Shown here: positions 21,463 to 31,199 of the stretch, piece by piece
Numbering within the stretch: position 1 is the stretch's first letter
Layout of the letters: the number at the start of each line of letters is the position of its first letter
NCBI GenBank assembly: GCA_905221605.1
Contig: CAJNDS010002233.1
Coordinates: 480,501 to 544,500, forward strand
DNA: 64,000 nt
Direction: 5' to 3'
Source: Symbiodinium natans
Lineage: Eukaryota; Sar; Dinophyceae; Suessiales; Symbiodiniaceae
Notes under the pieces: generated by a model
The model's input: only the letters and a program-made list of their open reading frames with translations
Told to the model about the DNA's origin: nothing
Database searches by the model: none
Position numbers and translations under genes: made by a program

Positions 21463-21531
21463 GCAGCAGACGTCAATGGCCTTGATCCGTCTCCGCAGGC
21501 GAGTTCAGCCGGCATGCCGGCCGGTTGTTGA
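21463..21531 (+). CDS. Short terminal exon, unknown
   Basis: The acceptor TTGTTGCAG ends at 21462 and the 22-residue frame (AADVNGLDPSPQASSAGMPA) stops at 21529-21531. Immediately upstream is a short tandem repeat of GGTCCTTTT (21408-21430). The call is weak because of its length. Confidence 0.25.
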   Translation, partial: AADVNGLDPSPQASSAGMPAGC

Positions 21532-22372
21532 TGGTAATTGTTTGTCGTTTGTCGAGCGTCGCTTACGGCGTCGCATGACTTGTTTCACGATGAATGTCAG
21601 AACACTCACGGCCTGTCTTTTCGTGGCTTTTTGTAGTTCGAGACTCGGCAAACCTGAAACACGTTCTTAGGAGGGAATTGGAGCAGCTCTGTACTTGAAA
21701 AAAGCTGAGAAGGCGACTTAAACGATTGGGCTATTCATGCTATTGGCGGAAATGGCAGACGCACATGTTTCAAGGCAAATCCAACTTGGCATGAAAGGCG
21801 GCAGGCTTTTTCGTGACCTACATTCGCGCACCTAATTTTTAAAAGCTTCTGCTAGAGCATGCGCGCAATTTCCAGAATTCAGCATCGCGGAAGAGTGAAG
21901 ACGAGCAAGTCCGCATACTGACATGCGGCGCTTGGCCAGAGGCGGCACGGCCAAATGTCTTCTGCGAAACGCGATGTCTCCACACGTTTCCACATGTCTA
22001 TGTCAAGTCGCAAGGCTTCTTGCGTAGATGCCTTCCTATGTTGATGCGCCATGATACACCACACGCACGCTCCAAAATCACGAGACTGCAGCATCCCGAC
22101 AGGTGCGGAGAAGGCCAGGGCGCTTTTGTTGCGCAATGTTTGGGTGCCGTGTGGCTTTGGTGATGGCTTGTCTTGCGAATGTCCAAGGTATTCTGAGCAA
22201 CGCCGCGCGTGCAGCCCAAGGCCCGCCAAATCTCCAGCGTTCTCTGCATTGAGAAACGGGACCCAGCTCAGGAAGAGCGGCGTCGAGCCGGTTGAGGCAA
22301 GTAGTGAAAAGCCTCCTATTGCTGGGAGTCGTGCCCGGAAGGCAGCTGCGATTGCGATCCCATTTGTTTCAG

Positions 22373-22501
22373 GCGCCGGCGGCGCCTGCTGACGGCGTTG
22401 CAAGTGGTTCATCCTGCACTCGCACCACGGGGCCGACGGTGGAGGAGTTCTCACGACTCTGCCATCGTTTGGAGACACTGGAGAACCTTGATTGCAGATG
22501 A
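22373..22501 (+). CDS. Terminal exon with leucine-rich helix, unknown
   Basis: The acceptor TGTTTCAG ends at 22372. The 42-residue frame goes from an Ala/Pro-rich linker into PTVEEFSRLCHRLETLENLD and stops at 22499-22501. The heptad-like leucines suggest a coiled coil. The minus-strand ORF covering 21879-22589 is considered a shadow. Confidence 0.4.
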   Translation, partial: APAAPADGVASGSSCTRTTGPTVEEFSRLCHRLETLENLDCR

Positions 22502-22580
22502 TCGGAGTTAAGTGCTGGAGGGCTCTACTGTGGAGCACGCGAAGGCGGAAGAAAGCCGTGCCAGGCTTCAAGTAGCCTAG

Positions 22581-22770
22581 GCGGGACACGACTTCGCTCG
22601 CAAGTCAGCTCCAGAGCTTTCGTGACGACAGCCTTTCCGACGCTGGGCTGCAGCTCAGAAGCTTCCAGACATGGGGGCTCGATGCGGATCATCAGGATAT
22701 GAAGGCGCTGCGAGACCAAAGTCGTCAAGAGGCCATTAGCATGGCCGTGCTGCAAAACTGGTATCCGTGA
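22581..22770 (+). CDS. Terminal exon, amphipathic helical, unknown
   Basis: This frame has no ATG and was found by reading + strand frame continuity. It reads TSLASQLQSFRDDSLSDAGL, then HQDMKALRDQSRQEAISMAV, and ends LQNWYP at TGA 22768-22770. Charged heptads without low complexity support coding. It may be the tail of a gene whose other exons lie among the 20-22.5 kb fragments. Confidence 0.4.
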
Positions 22771-23079
22771 GTTGGCCTGCCATTCTCCTCAGCAACAGGC
22801 CGAGGCCTACGAACGGCATTGGCGTGATGAGACACGAAGGCGGCTGTCAAGCTGCCATACAAGATCACACGTGCATTCGCGCCACATAACATCAATGCTA
22901 AACGCCACGGTTTGTGCACCAGCTGGATGTCAGGCGCTGGCAAGTGCCGCAGGTTTTGTTCACAGAAGCATAGGAGGTCCGCGGCCTCACAGTCGGGGAC
23001 CATATATGAATGCGATTCGTGGAAGGGGGGGGTACCATGGGTGAGTGGGCAGTGGGGGTTGGGGGACCGCGCCTTGATC

Positions 23080-23337
23080 ACGCAGAGGGTTTTTAGGGGG
23101 GAGTCCGTAAGGAGGCCCATGCCCCTCAAAGCTGGAACTTCGGAACTTCCCGAGCACCGCCTTCGCGCCCCTATCGACATCCATGAGTTCGGAGCACAGT
23201 TCGCTGAGAATGTGGAGAGAGCTGTGGGAAGGTTCCATAGGGGGCCCCCGAATTCCTCTGAGCCAACCCCTACTGCACCTTTGGCATCGGACCTGCTAGG
23301 CTGCGGGATGGAGGTGGTTCTTTTATTTTGGCGCTAA
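23080..23337 (+). CDS. Exon-like open frame, unknown
   Basis: Within a longer open frame, 23120-23240 encodes KAGTSELPEHRLRAPIDIHE and FGAQFAENVERAVGRFHRG, which look like globular protein. The frame stops at 23337. Its flanks are G-rich. No domain is recognised. Confidence 0.3.
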   Translation, partial: TQRVFRGESVRRPMPLKAGTSELPEHRLRAPIDIHEFGAQFAENVERAVGRFHRGPPNSSEPTPTAPLASDLLGCGMEVVLLFWR

Positions 23338-23721
23338 AATGTCTCGTCTCCCTCGCCCTCCTACTGTAGCGATATTGTGCGATATTTGTAGGCTCTATCA
23401 AAACCCGCGCAGAGGCACCTTGAGGCTTGCGAGGAGCATCTCCGCCAGCGTTTCCGAGAAGAGCGCCTCAGCTGCATGGCACCTCCGTGACCTTCAGGGC
23501 TCAATTCAAGTTTGTGTCTTTGGGCTTGGCTCACTCGAAGTCCAGCAAAAGAGTGTGTGCCTGAACAGTCTCGAGGAATCGGCAGCAGCTGGAAGCCACG
23601 GAGCGCAGGATCTTTGCCAGCGTCCCTCGGAGCCTCCAAAAAGCACCCCCTTGTCTCGCCACGGTCCCCACAGTCCACCAAGCCAGCCTCCAGTATCGCC
23701 CACATTTTTCTGAGATGCGAG

Positions 23722-24090
23722 GTGATGGAGGAGTTCGAGGGCCAGCTTCGTGGGGCGGTGGCCAAGCTCTGCGCCTCACCGCAGTCCCCGCAGTCGCACA
23801 ACGAAGCCAACGAGGAGCCCGAACAGGAGCTGGGGCCTCGGAATGTGTGGGAGTGGGCTCGGCCAACCGTCGAGCCAACTGTTGAGCTGTGTTGGGGCTA
23901 TGTTGGGGCTATGTTGGGGCTATGTTGGGGCTATGTTGTGCTCCCAAGCTTGACACACATTAAACCTCCTTGCCAGGTACGAGACGCCAGGCCCAGAGGA
24001 AGCCATCCGAGTCGAGAAGAAGGTCTTCGACATCTCGCGGGCAGAGCTTGCTGACTCTGCCGCTTTGCAGAAGCGACCATATAGTCTCTT
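23722..24090 (+). CDS. Unknown protein, two joined exons
   Basis: Exon one (23722-23888, acceptor GCGAG) encodes VMEEFEGQLRGAVAKLCASP and, after a polar linker, GPRNVWEWARPTVEPTVE. A GT-AG intron (23889-23976) joins it in frame, restoring Leu at the junction, to an exon from 23977 encoding YETPGPEEAIRVEKKVFDIS and RAELADSAALQKR. The 3' boundary lies near 24085. The proteins matched by this pattern are unknown to me. Confidence 0.45.
23893..23937 (+). repeat. 11-base tandem repeat (GGGGCTATGTT) filling a short intron
   Basis: Four copies of GGGGCTATGTT occupy half of the 88-base intron 23889-23976. Confidence 0.85.
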
Positions 24091-24098
24091 AAGCGCTA

Positions 24099-24132
24099 CC
24101 CTATGCTACTCTACGCTACTCTATGCTACTCT
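24099..24132 (+). repeat. CTATGCTACT tandem repeat
   Basis: Three to four copies of a ten-base CTAYGCTACT unit occur just after the predicted end of the preceding exon. Confidence 0.8.
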
Positions 24133-24864
24133 GAATAAAGTCGTCCGTAAATTACTAAAGGGCTGCTCCTCCCAGGGTTTGCACGGCCACATTGTTGGAA
24201 GATCACTGCAGCGCAGGAACTCAGCTTGCAAACAATTGGCTCTATCGCGCGTCGTGTTTCTGCATCTCTTGGAGGAGAGAATAGGCCGGGAACGCGCGTG
24301 CGCACACTTGCTGCTTGAATGTGTGGAGTTGTCTTGAGCTGCTGGTGGGTGGAAGCCCCTGGAAGATCAGCAACAAGTTCCAGCACGCCTATGAGAGCCT
24401 TGCTCGAAGATTGCATTCCTTTGCCACGCAGTCTCTGGCCGGGTTTTGCTTCTGCAGCTTCAACTCAAGTGTTGGAAGTTGTGAGCATGCTGGTAACATG
24501 TTGCAGGAATGTGTTGTATCTCTGTGTCTAGTGTTCGATGATCGGCCAGTCTGTGCCATCTCATGTGCTCCAGTCGTTTTTCCTTGAGGAGATGCCGAGA
24601 AGCGTGCCCTACACCTACAGCAGACGCAGAGGTTCAATGACTTGATTGCTTAATGAATGCCTTCTTCCCTGCTCTCAGCACCTTTGTTTTCTCATCATTT
24701 CGGTGTTCTTATTCAACCGTGGGCCTCCAAGCGCAGCATAGTCTTGAATGTCAAAAAAGGCTCGACAGGATCAGGCTCAAAGGCTCATCCTGCCTTCCAG
24801 TTCCTGCGGAAGCCTGGAAGTAACATCTGGGCCTCCTCGGAATGTCTGATTGTCTCTTCCAATT

Positions 24865-24920
24865 GGGGTGTGGGTGGGGGGGTGCTGGGTGGGTGGGTGG
24901 GCGAGTGGGTGGGTGGGGCA
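24865..24920 (+). repeat. GGGT/GGTG-rich tract, G-quadruplex-prone
   Basis: The tract is a run of GGGTGGGTGGGCGAGTGGGT type on the + strand with many G triplets at short spacing. From 24140 to 25080 no firm exon is supported, apart from a possible helical piece near 24380-24430 (HAYESLARRLHSFATQS). Confidence 0.8.
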
Positions 24921-25081
24921 TGACCAGAACGAAGCTTCTTCTGGGTTTCGGAAGTACTGAACACCTTGAACGCCTCAGCCAAAGTCTAGTTACAGCAAGT
25001 TGCAGTGAACTACTTTGTCAAACATGCTCTCTTCATGTCGTGGTTGCATGGTAATGAGAAAAAGTAACCCATCTTCGTTTT

Positions 25082-25555
25082 GTGTCCAGGCTTGGGAGCC
25101 GCTGTGACCGTCGAGTGGAACCGAGCTTCGAACAGCTGGAGCAGGAGCCCATGGCCCATGGACAAGATCGGAACATGGGTCACGCCTATCAAATGTCAAA
25201 TGGGGAGCTGAACTTTTCTTTTGTTCTCTCGGAGGAGATGGAGCGCCTTGCAGACATGCGGCGGTATGCATCTCAAGTGCAGCTCCGGCCCAATTTCAGC
25301 GAGCGTTGTGAACATGCAGAAGTTCAGAAGGAGCCCCAAGCCTCGCATTCCAGGCTTGGGGCGAAGTCACAAGAGGTGGCAGGCTGGAAGGGTTGGGAGT
25401 GGCGCAGAACCAAAAAGAGTTTCAACAGATTGCAGAACAATGGCGTAGATGGCTCCCAAGGACCCCCTCTAACTCTGCCCCGAGGCTCTCGGGTGATGCA
25501 AGGATCAGCCCCGCAGCCCGGCGATGCGTGGCCGGCCCAGGAGGACGCAGTCTGA
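25082..25555 (+). CDS. Open frame of 157 codons, unknown
   Basis: The most coding-like part is 25200-25350 (SEEMERLADMRRYASQVQLR). Other frames are open over the same bases, so I treat it as one or two possible exons. Between 25560 and 27390 (apart from scattered short ORFs) I see no supportable gene; this is the longest apparently non-coding stretch in the first half. Confidence 0.25.
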   Translation: MSRLGSRCDRRVEPSFEQLEQEPMAHGQDRNMGHAYQMSNGELNFSFVLSEEMERLADMRRYASQVQLRPNFSERCEHAEVQKEPQASHSRLGAKSQEVAGWKGWEWRRTKKSFNRLQNNGVDGSQGPPLTLPRGSRVMQGSAPQPGDAWPAQEDAV

Positions 25556-27399
25556 GAGCAGGGGAGTCAATCCGATGTGATCTTGACAACTCCCCCTCTG
25601 CATTCTTAAGGGGATAGTGGAGGAATGGCCCTTCCTTGTACTAGTTTCTGCGACCGTCGTCGCCCATTTGGGTTTAGACCTTGAAGCCTTCTTTGGAACG
25701 TCGCAAGTCAGACCTGCCCCAAAATCTCACAATGTTCTAGGGTCTCTATCTGAGGGTCTCTAGGGCTGGAGACCCGGGACCCTCAACGGACTTGAGCGCT
25801 TTGCAAGACTTCTTTAAAACTTTGGGGGACAGCACATTTTGGTGCCCAAACCACTTTACAGGCGAGCTAAGCAACTGTACTGTCCCATTACGACAGTTTT
25901 GAGGGGCTCGAGAATCGAGTGTACCCCCACAAACGCGGAGGTGTCCCAGCAGCTGTCCTTCGTGCATCCGTGCTAGCGCCGTTGCTAAAAGGGCCAAGGT
26001 GGAAGCGACGATGAGGGTAAGCTTCGTGTGCTGCACAAAAGAATCATCGAAACTGAGCTTGAAACGCGCCCTTCAGAGACTGAGGGGGCGGGGGGTCGGG
26101 AATCGCATTTAGTTAGTTGATCGATAGCCCGGTTTGTCCATTTTGGGCTGCACTGCTCGTCGTGATTCTTTGCCTATATCCAAACGACGCGTCAGGACGT
26201 TAAGGAGGCCCAGGGGCGGCGCCGCACCATGCCGGCCTCCGCTCCATCTCCCACGTGCCTGGGGGGAGGGTTGCAGGATGGCGGTGCGCTTCGGTCTGAA
26301 CTGGGCTTTGCCCAGTTTGGTAAAAGTTGGTCTCTGGGTCAGGTTTGGCCGGCCTACTGTGAGAACCACCAGTGCTGAGCGGTGGAAGCCCGGAGCCTAG
26401 ACCCGTGCACAGGACACTCTGACACAGCACGCTGCAAGGCGGAGGTCTTCAGTCCAGGCAGAAGATGTCCCTCCTTGTCCGTGGGAGGTGGGGACTGTCG
26501 TGCCTTTTTGTGTAAGAACTCTTGTGCGAAGTGAAGAAGTGCACAGGAAGAGCAACGTCCCCCAGCCCAGCGAGTGCAATGGCCGACGGACTGGCAGGTA
26601 GACAGTGAAGGGCGGCTGATCTTCTAGACGTGCAGCACAACGATGCACAAAGAGTCGAGTCTTTCGAATCTCGGTGTCCGAAATCCATGCAGGCAGTTCT
26701 GCGGAAATTCGCCACGCAATACGCATGGCCGTTCGGCTGATCGGTTCACCAACCAGCTGCCACCACCAGACGGTACGGGAACAAAGCTTTGCAAGCACAG
26801 TCATGGACCTCATTTCTGCAGCTGGTTTGTGAGCCGGTCGTGTTGTGGCGCTGTAGGAAGAAAATGCTCTTAAGGATATTGATAAGACATCTCAACATCT
26901 CCCTTCAGCCAGAAGCTTGACAGAGACAGCAGGGGTGTATGATCGCATTGCCTGGAGGGGGGGTGAGTTTGTTGCGTGGGTGTCTTCATATCCTTGTTGC
27001 CGGCCTGGCCAGGGCCCTTAGTGCTGAAAGCAGCTGCAGTTCTGAATGAGATGCGAAGTTCAATGAGAAGGGGATAAAGTCCTTCAGTCTGCAGTGGAAC
27101 TATGGCAGGCGTTCGCAGGCGTAGCAATGCTGTGCTTTACTGTGCTTTGGCAAAGCCACCTTTCCAGCTTCTCACTCGCCGCTCATGGATGCAAAGAGCC
27201 TTCAAAGCCTTCAACGCCCTTGCATGCATCTCCTTGCAAGCATCTCCCACATCTAGCTCATATACATGTACTGAACACGAAGGTCCGCTCTCAGAGCCCA
27301 GCTGCTGGTGCGGATGGGACAGTTCCAGCTGCAGAATGCGCCTTGCTTGCACATTGTTTGCTTCAGCCACCTAGGCACCCAAGAACGTTTCGAGCTCAG

Positions 27400-27456
27400 G
27401 TCATGAACTCGACTTGGGCCTTTGCGAAGCTCAGCTGTGCTGATGCCGAGCTCATG
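27400..27456 (+). CDS. HPR-like repeat exon just upstream of dynamin
   Basis: After an acceptor (GAGCTCAG ending 27399) the frame reads VMNSTWAFAKLSCADAELMA, a canonical repeat core. It ends about 80 bases before the spliced-leader relict and 130 bases before the dynamin ATG. The likely continuation of this repeat gene is cluster II at 31.2-33.2 kb, beyond dynamin. Confidence 0.5.
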
Positions 27457-27538
27457 GCACTTGACTCGACAGCCAATTGTAGCACGCCGATGTCTGTCTG
27501 CAGCACGGCCCACACGTTGCGCGACCCGTTGTCCCCTT

Positions 27539-27550
27539 TTTTGGCTCAAG
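27539..27550 (+). promoter_or_regulatory. Relict dinoflagellate spliced-leader 3' end
   Basis: TTTTGGCTCAAG is a perfect match to the last 12 bases of the 22-base dinoflagellate spliced leader (established: ...CCATTTTGGCTCAAG). It lies 35 bases before the dynamin ATG, the position expected if a trans-spliced mRNA was reverse-transcribed and reinserted. By base counting, a 12-mer match is expected about 0.008 times in both strands of 64 kb. Confidence 0.6.
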
Positions 27551-27585
27551 TGCCGGCTTGCGCGACGCAGCCGGGCGATTACAGC

Positions 27586-30500
27586 ATGTCTGCCATCTAT
27601 GAGAACTTGCGGCAGCTGATCACTGTTGTAGATGAGCTCCGGGATGTGGGCCTGCAGCATTACATCAGCCTGCCTCGAATAGCTGCCATCGGGACCCAGA
27701 GTAGTGGCACCTTGTCAAACGACAGAGAGATGTCTGATTCCTCAGATCCTGTAAACGTAGATGAGCCGCGTTTTGTTGTTGCTTTTCTTTCCGTTGTGTT
27801 CCAGTACGTAGTTCATGAAAAAGTACGAACGGTTTGTGTGTAAGAGGCCAGGCTGCACTCGCGGAAGGCTTGCGGAAGCAAGTGCAGGTGGTATATGCTT
27901 TCAAACCCCCGTTTGATGGGGGAGGCGACGGAGCTCCGCGGAAGCTGCGCGGAAACGAGGGCGGTGTACGGCCCAATCTGTCTGATGCAGCACTGGTTTT
28001 TGAGACGTCGGAACTTCTCGCTGCTATCGCTGCCAGCCGCAGCGCAAACCGAACGGCTCCAGAACCCAAAAACCTCAAAGCCCTTCATCCGCGAACCCTG
28101 AAATCGACTCCATATTCGGGACTGCCTCAGCTTTTGTCTGTTGCCCCAAACCGATTTCTCCAAACTCGAGCCTGGACCCCAACTCAAAGCAGACGATTGA
28201 CAAGATTACTGCCCCCCTCTCCCAGAAGCTCTGCGGAAGCAAGGTCAAAACGCGCTTCGCTTCGCGGAACGGTCAGCGAAGTCCCATTTGTCCCATTGAA
28301 GTGGCCCAAAATTTCAAGAAATACAAGCCGCTGAGATGGCCAACGTGCTGCTGTTACAGTGAGTTCGTTGTGTTGCACCTCAGTGCAGCTTCCCTGGTTG
28401 CCAGGAAAGAGCTCCCTCATCGAGTCCATCGTTGGTCTCGACTTCTTGCCACGTGGTGGGGGTGTTGTCACACGACGTCCTTTGGAACTGCGGCTCGTGC
28501 ACCTGAACACCCAGGAGTACGCGGAAGACAAAGCGTGGGCCGTCTTTGACAAAGTGGCTCGGACCACGACAAGCATCTGCAATACTTTGCTTTCTGATTG
28601 CGTGTCTGTGTGCACATATACATATCTACATACATGATTTGCAGATATACATGTATACAGCTATACATATATACATGCGTATACATACATACATTACATT
28701 CCATTACATGGCATTGCATTGCATTGCATTGCGTTGCATTGGATTACGTTACATTACATTACATTACATGACACACACACATATATATGTATGTATATCA
28801 TGTTTGGTTACTTATTTCTTTATTTATTAATTTGTTAATGAATTAAATAATTTGTTTATTTATGTATATGGTTGCGTTGAAGCCTGGCCGGACAAGGTCG
28901 GAGACAAAAAGTTCACCAACTTTGACGAGGTCAGGCAAGAAATCGAGCGCCAAACAGACCAAGTGGCCGGCTCAAACAAGGGCATCGTCAATGACCCCAT
29001 CATCCTGACGATCTATGCCACAGGGGCACCAGACCTCACACTGATTGATCTGCCGGGCATTACCAGGGTGCCGGTCAAAGGCAGCGATCAGCGAGAGGAC
29101 GTCGAGAAGTTAACAAGGGACATGACGCTCCACTACATCAACGACCCTCGAACAATTGTCCTGGCAGTGCTGCCAGCAAATCAGGACATGTCCGTGTCGG
29201 ACAGCCTCCAGCTTGCCCGCCAAGTAGACCCGCAAGGCTTGCGGTCCATCGGCGTAATTACCAAGATCGACATCATGGACCAAGGTACGGATGCGGCAAC
29301 CATGCTCAGAGGTGAGGATGTGCCCTTGCGCCTTGGATATGTCGGGGTGAAGATGCGCAGCCAGCAAGACATTGTGAACAAGAAGCAGGTGAAGGATTCT
29401 TTGAAGGATGAGAAAGAATGGTTTGACAACCACCGGGTCTACAGCAAGCTGCCGCCCGGGATGATCGGAACCCCAGTTTTGATTGACAAGCTGACACAGA
29501 TTCTCTTCAAACACATCCGACGATTTCTGCCCGAAATCAAGAAGGAGATCAATGAAAAGCGGAGGTCTGTCCAAGACCGGCTAGACGAGCTCGGGGAAGG
29601 GGTACCGCTGGAGACTGCAGAGAGGGTGCAGGTGATGTGGACCTTAGTTACCGACTATTGCGAGATGTTCAAGAACACCATCAGAGGGAAGTACGATCGC
29701 AAACTCCAGCGCTACATGTGCAACCTGCCTGGAAGTGGCTCGCAAGGAGGATCAGGTGGTGCGAAAATCAGGACCATCATGAACGACTTTCTGATTGATT
29801 TCATGGAGGCAAAAATCACCTCGGACATGTCTGATGATGACATTGAGAAGGCCATTCGCCTGCATGAGGGAGACTCGTTGCCAGGATTTCCTTCCCCCGA
29901 TACGTTTGAGTTTTTGGCTCTCCCGCACCTACAGAAACTCGCCATCCCGTCTGTGGAGTGCGTGCACAACATTGCTGCAGCCCTGGATGTTCTGTCCCAG
30001 CGCATGGCTCACGCGGTCTTCCGTCGTTTTCCTAGGATGGCGGAGTCTGTCTTGAACCTGACGCAGAACATCATCCAGGAGCAGAAGGATGAGACACGAA
30101 AGATCGTGGAGGAGCAGGTTGCCTGTTACATCGGCTACCTCTTCACGAATGACCCCGAATACTTGATCAACCATGGTTCCATGGAGCCCATGTACAAGAG
30201 CCAGCAGCAGCAGAAACCTCCCCCTCCAGTAGAGGAGGAGAAGAAGGAGCCCGGGATGGCGGAGAAGGGGTTTCAGCAAGTGAAGGATGCCACGAAGAGC
30301 GGGTATCAGAGTGTGAGTAGCACGGTGAGCTCCTTGTTGAAGAAGAATGAGGCCCAAAGAAAACAGCAGCGGTACAGCGGCCCATTTGTTCTTGAAATTC
30401 GAAAGCGCTTGGACTCCTACTTCGAGCTCACAGTGAGAAACATCAGAGATTCAATTCCGAAGGCCATTGGCTTCTACCTCGTTAGAGCAGTTCAGGACAA

Positions 30501-30996
30501 GCTTCAGTTTGAGCTTCTCAATGCCTTGAATCATCAAGACAAGCTGTCTGAGCTTCTTGGCGAGCCACCTCACATAGTTGAAGAAAGACGTACCTTGAAC
30601 AACCAGCTCCAGGTGCTGATGAAAGCAAGCTCCGTCTTGACAAGAGACCCAACCCTCGCAGCCATAGCCTTTGAAGCGGAAGAGGAGGCCACGGCCCCCG
30701 GCCCGAGTGCCAAGGCCCCAGCGCGCCCGGGCACCACAGCCACCCCCTCCGTACCATCCCAGGGCACTGGAGTGCCTGGAGTGCCTGGAGTGCCTGGAGT
30801 GACTGGAGTGCCTGGAGCCGCCGTGCCGGTCTCCACCATGCCGGCCAAGCCTGCGGCCCCAACCCCTCAGCCAGCTCCGGCCCCAAAGCCAGGAGGAGCC
30901 GCCAGCTTGTTCGGCACGCCGGCAGCGGCCCGGCCGTCGCTCTTTGATGATGGTCAGTCAAAGCGCCCTCCTGCCAAGAACCCGTTGTTTGAATAG
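27586..30996 (+). CDS. Dynamin-related GTPase (DRP1/Vps1 type), three exons
   Basis: Exons 27586-27706, 28405-28553 and 28897-30996 give a 789-residue protein with all frames joined exactly. Intron 1 is GC-AG and splits the P-loop Gly codon; intron 2 is GT-AG. Motifs: GTQSSGKS (residues 36-43), DLPG (141-144) and TKID (about 212-215), then middle and GTPase-effector regions up to about residue 650. There is no PH domain. The tail is Ala/Pro-rich with five G-V-P/T-G repeats. Dynamin-related proteins polymerise on membranes and drive fission of mitochondria, peroxisomes or endosomes. The ATG at 27586 is the first Met before conserved helix sequence ([16 protein letters not shown]). Two small 5' introns and a 2.1 kb last exon fit a retrogene that later gained introns. 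Confidence 0.9.
28600..28870 (+). repeat. A/T-rich simple repeats in dynamin intron 2
   Basis: Runs of ATACAT, CATTA, CATTG and TATATG fill the intron 28554-28896 up to the acceptor GGACAAG. Confidence 0.9.
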
Positions 30997-31199
30997 TTAG
31001 AACAGTTAGAACAGTTCGGCCTCGTGAGGTTCGGCTCCTGCTCTCTGCAGGGCATCGTGGGTTTGTTTTCCCCGCCTACGCGGCGGCATGACCCTGCCCG
31101 GATTGCTTCCGAAAAGACGCGTGTTTGAAGAGCACGTGTTGATTTTGCACACCCCCGCAGCGCGACGCAAGAGCCAAAAGCCTGCACGAGCGAGATCAT

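Noticed and set aside
21879-22589. Minus-strand ORF of 236 codons
   Set aside because: It overlaps a + strand terminal exon with a good acceptor and has no rec­ognisable domain; likely a shadow of GC-rich sequence.
24301-24440. HSFATQSLAG near 24.42 kb as another HPR core
   Set aside because: It lacks the N-T-x-W part and lies in a helical segment with different spacing.
29110-29574. Minus-strand ORF opposite dynamin
   Set aside because: Complement of a confidently identified exon; codon bias produces it.
30518-30961. Minus-strand ORFs opposite the dynamin tail
   Set aside because: Leu/Ala-rich shadow of the Pro/Gly-rich dynamin C-terminus.
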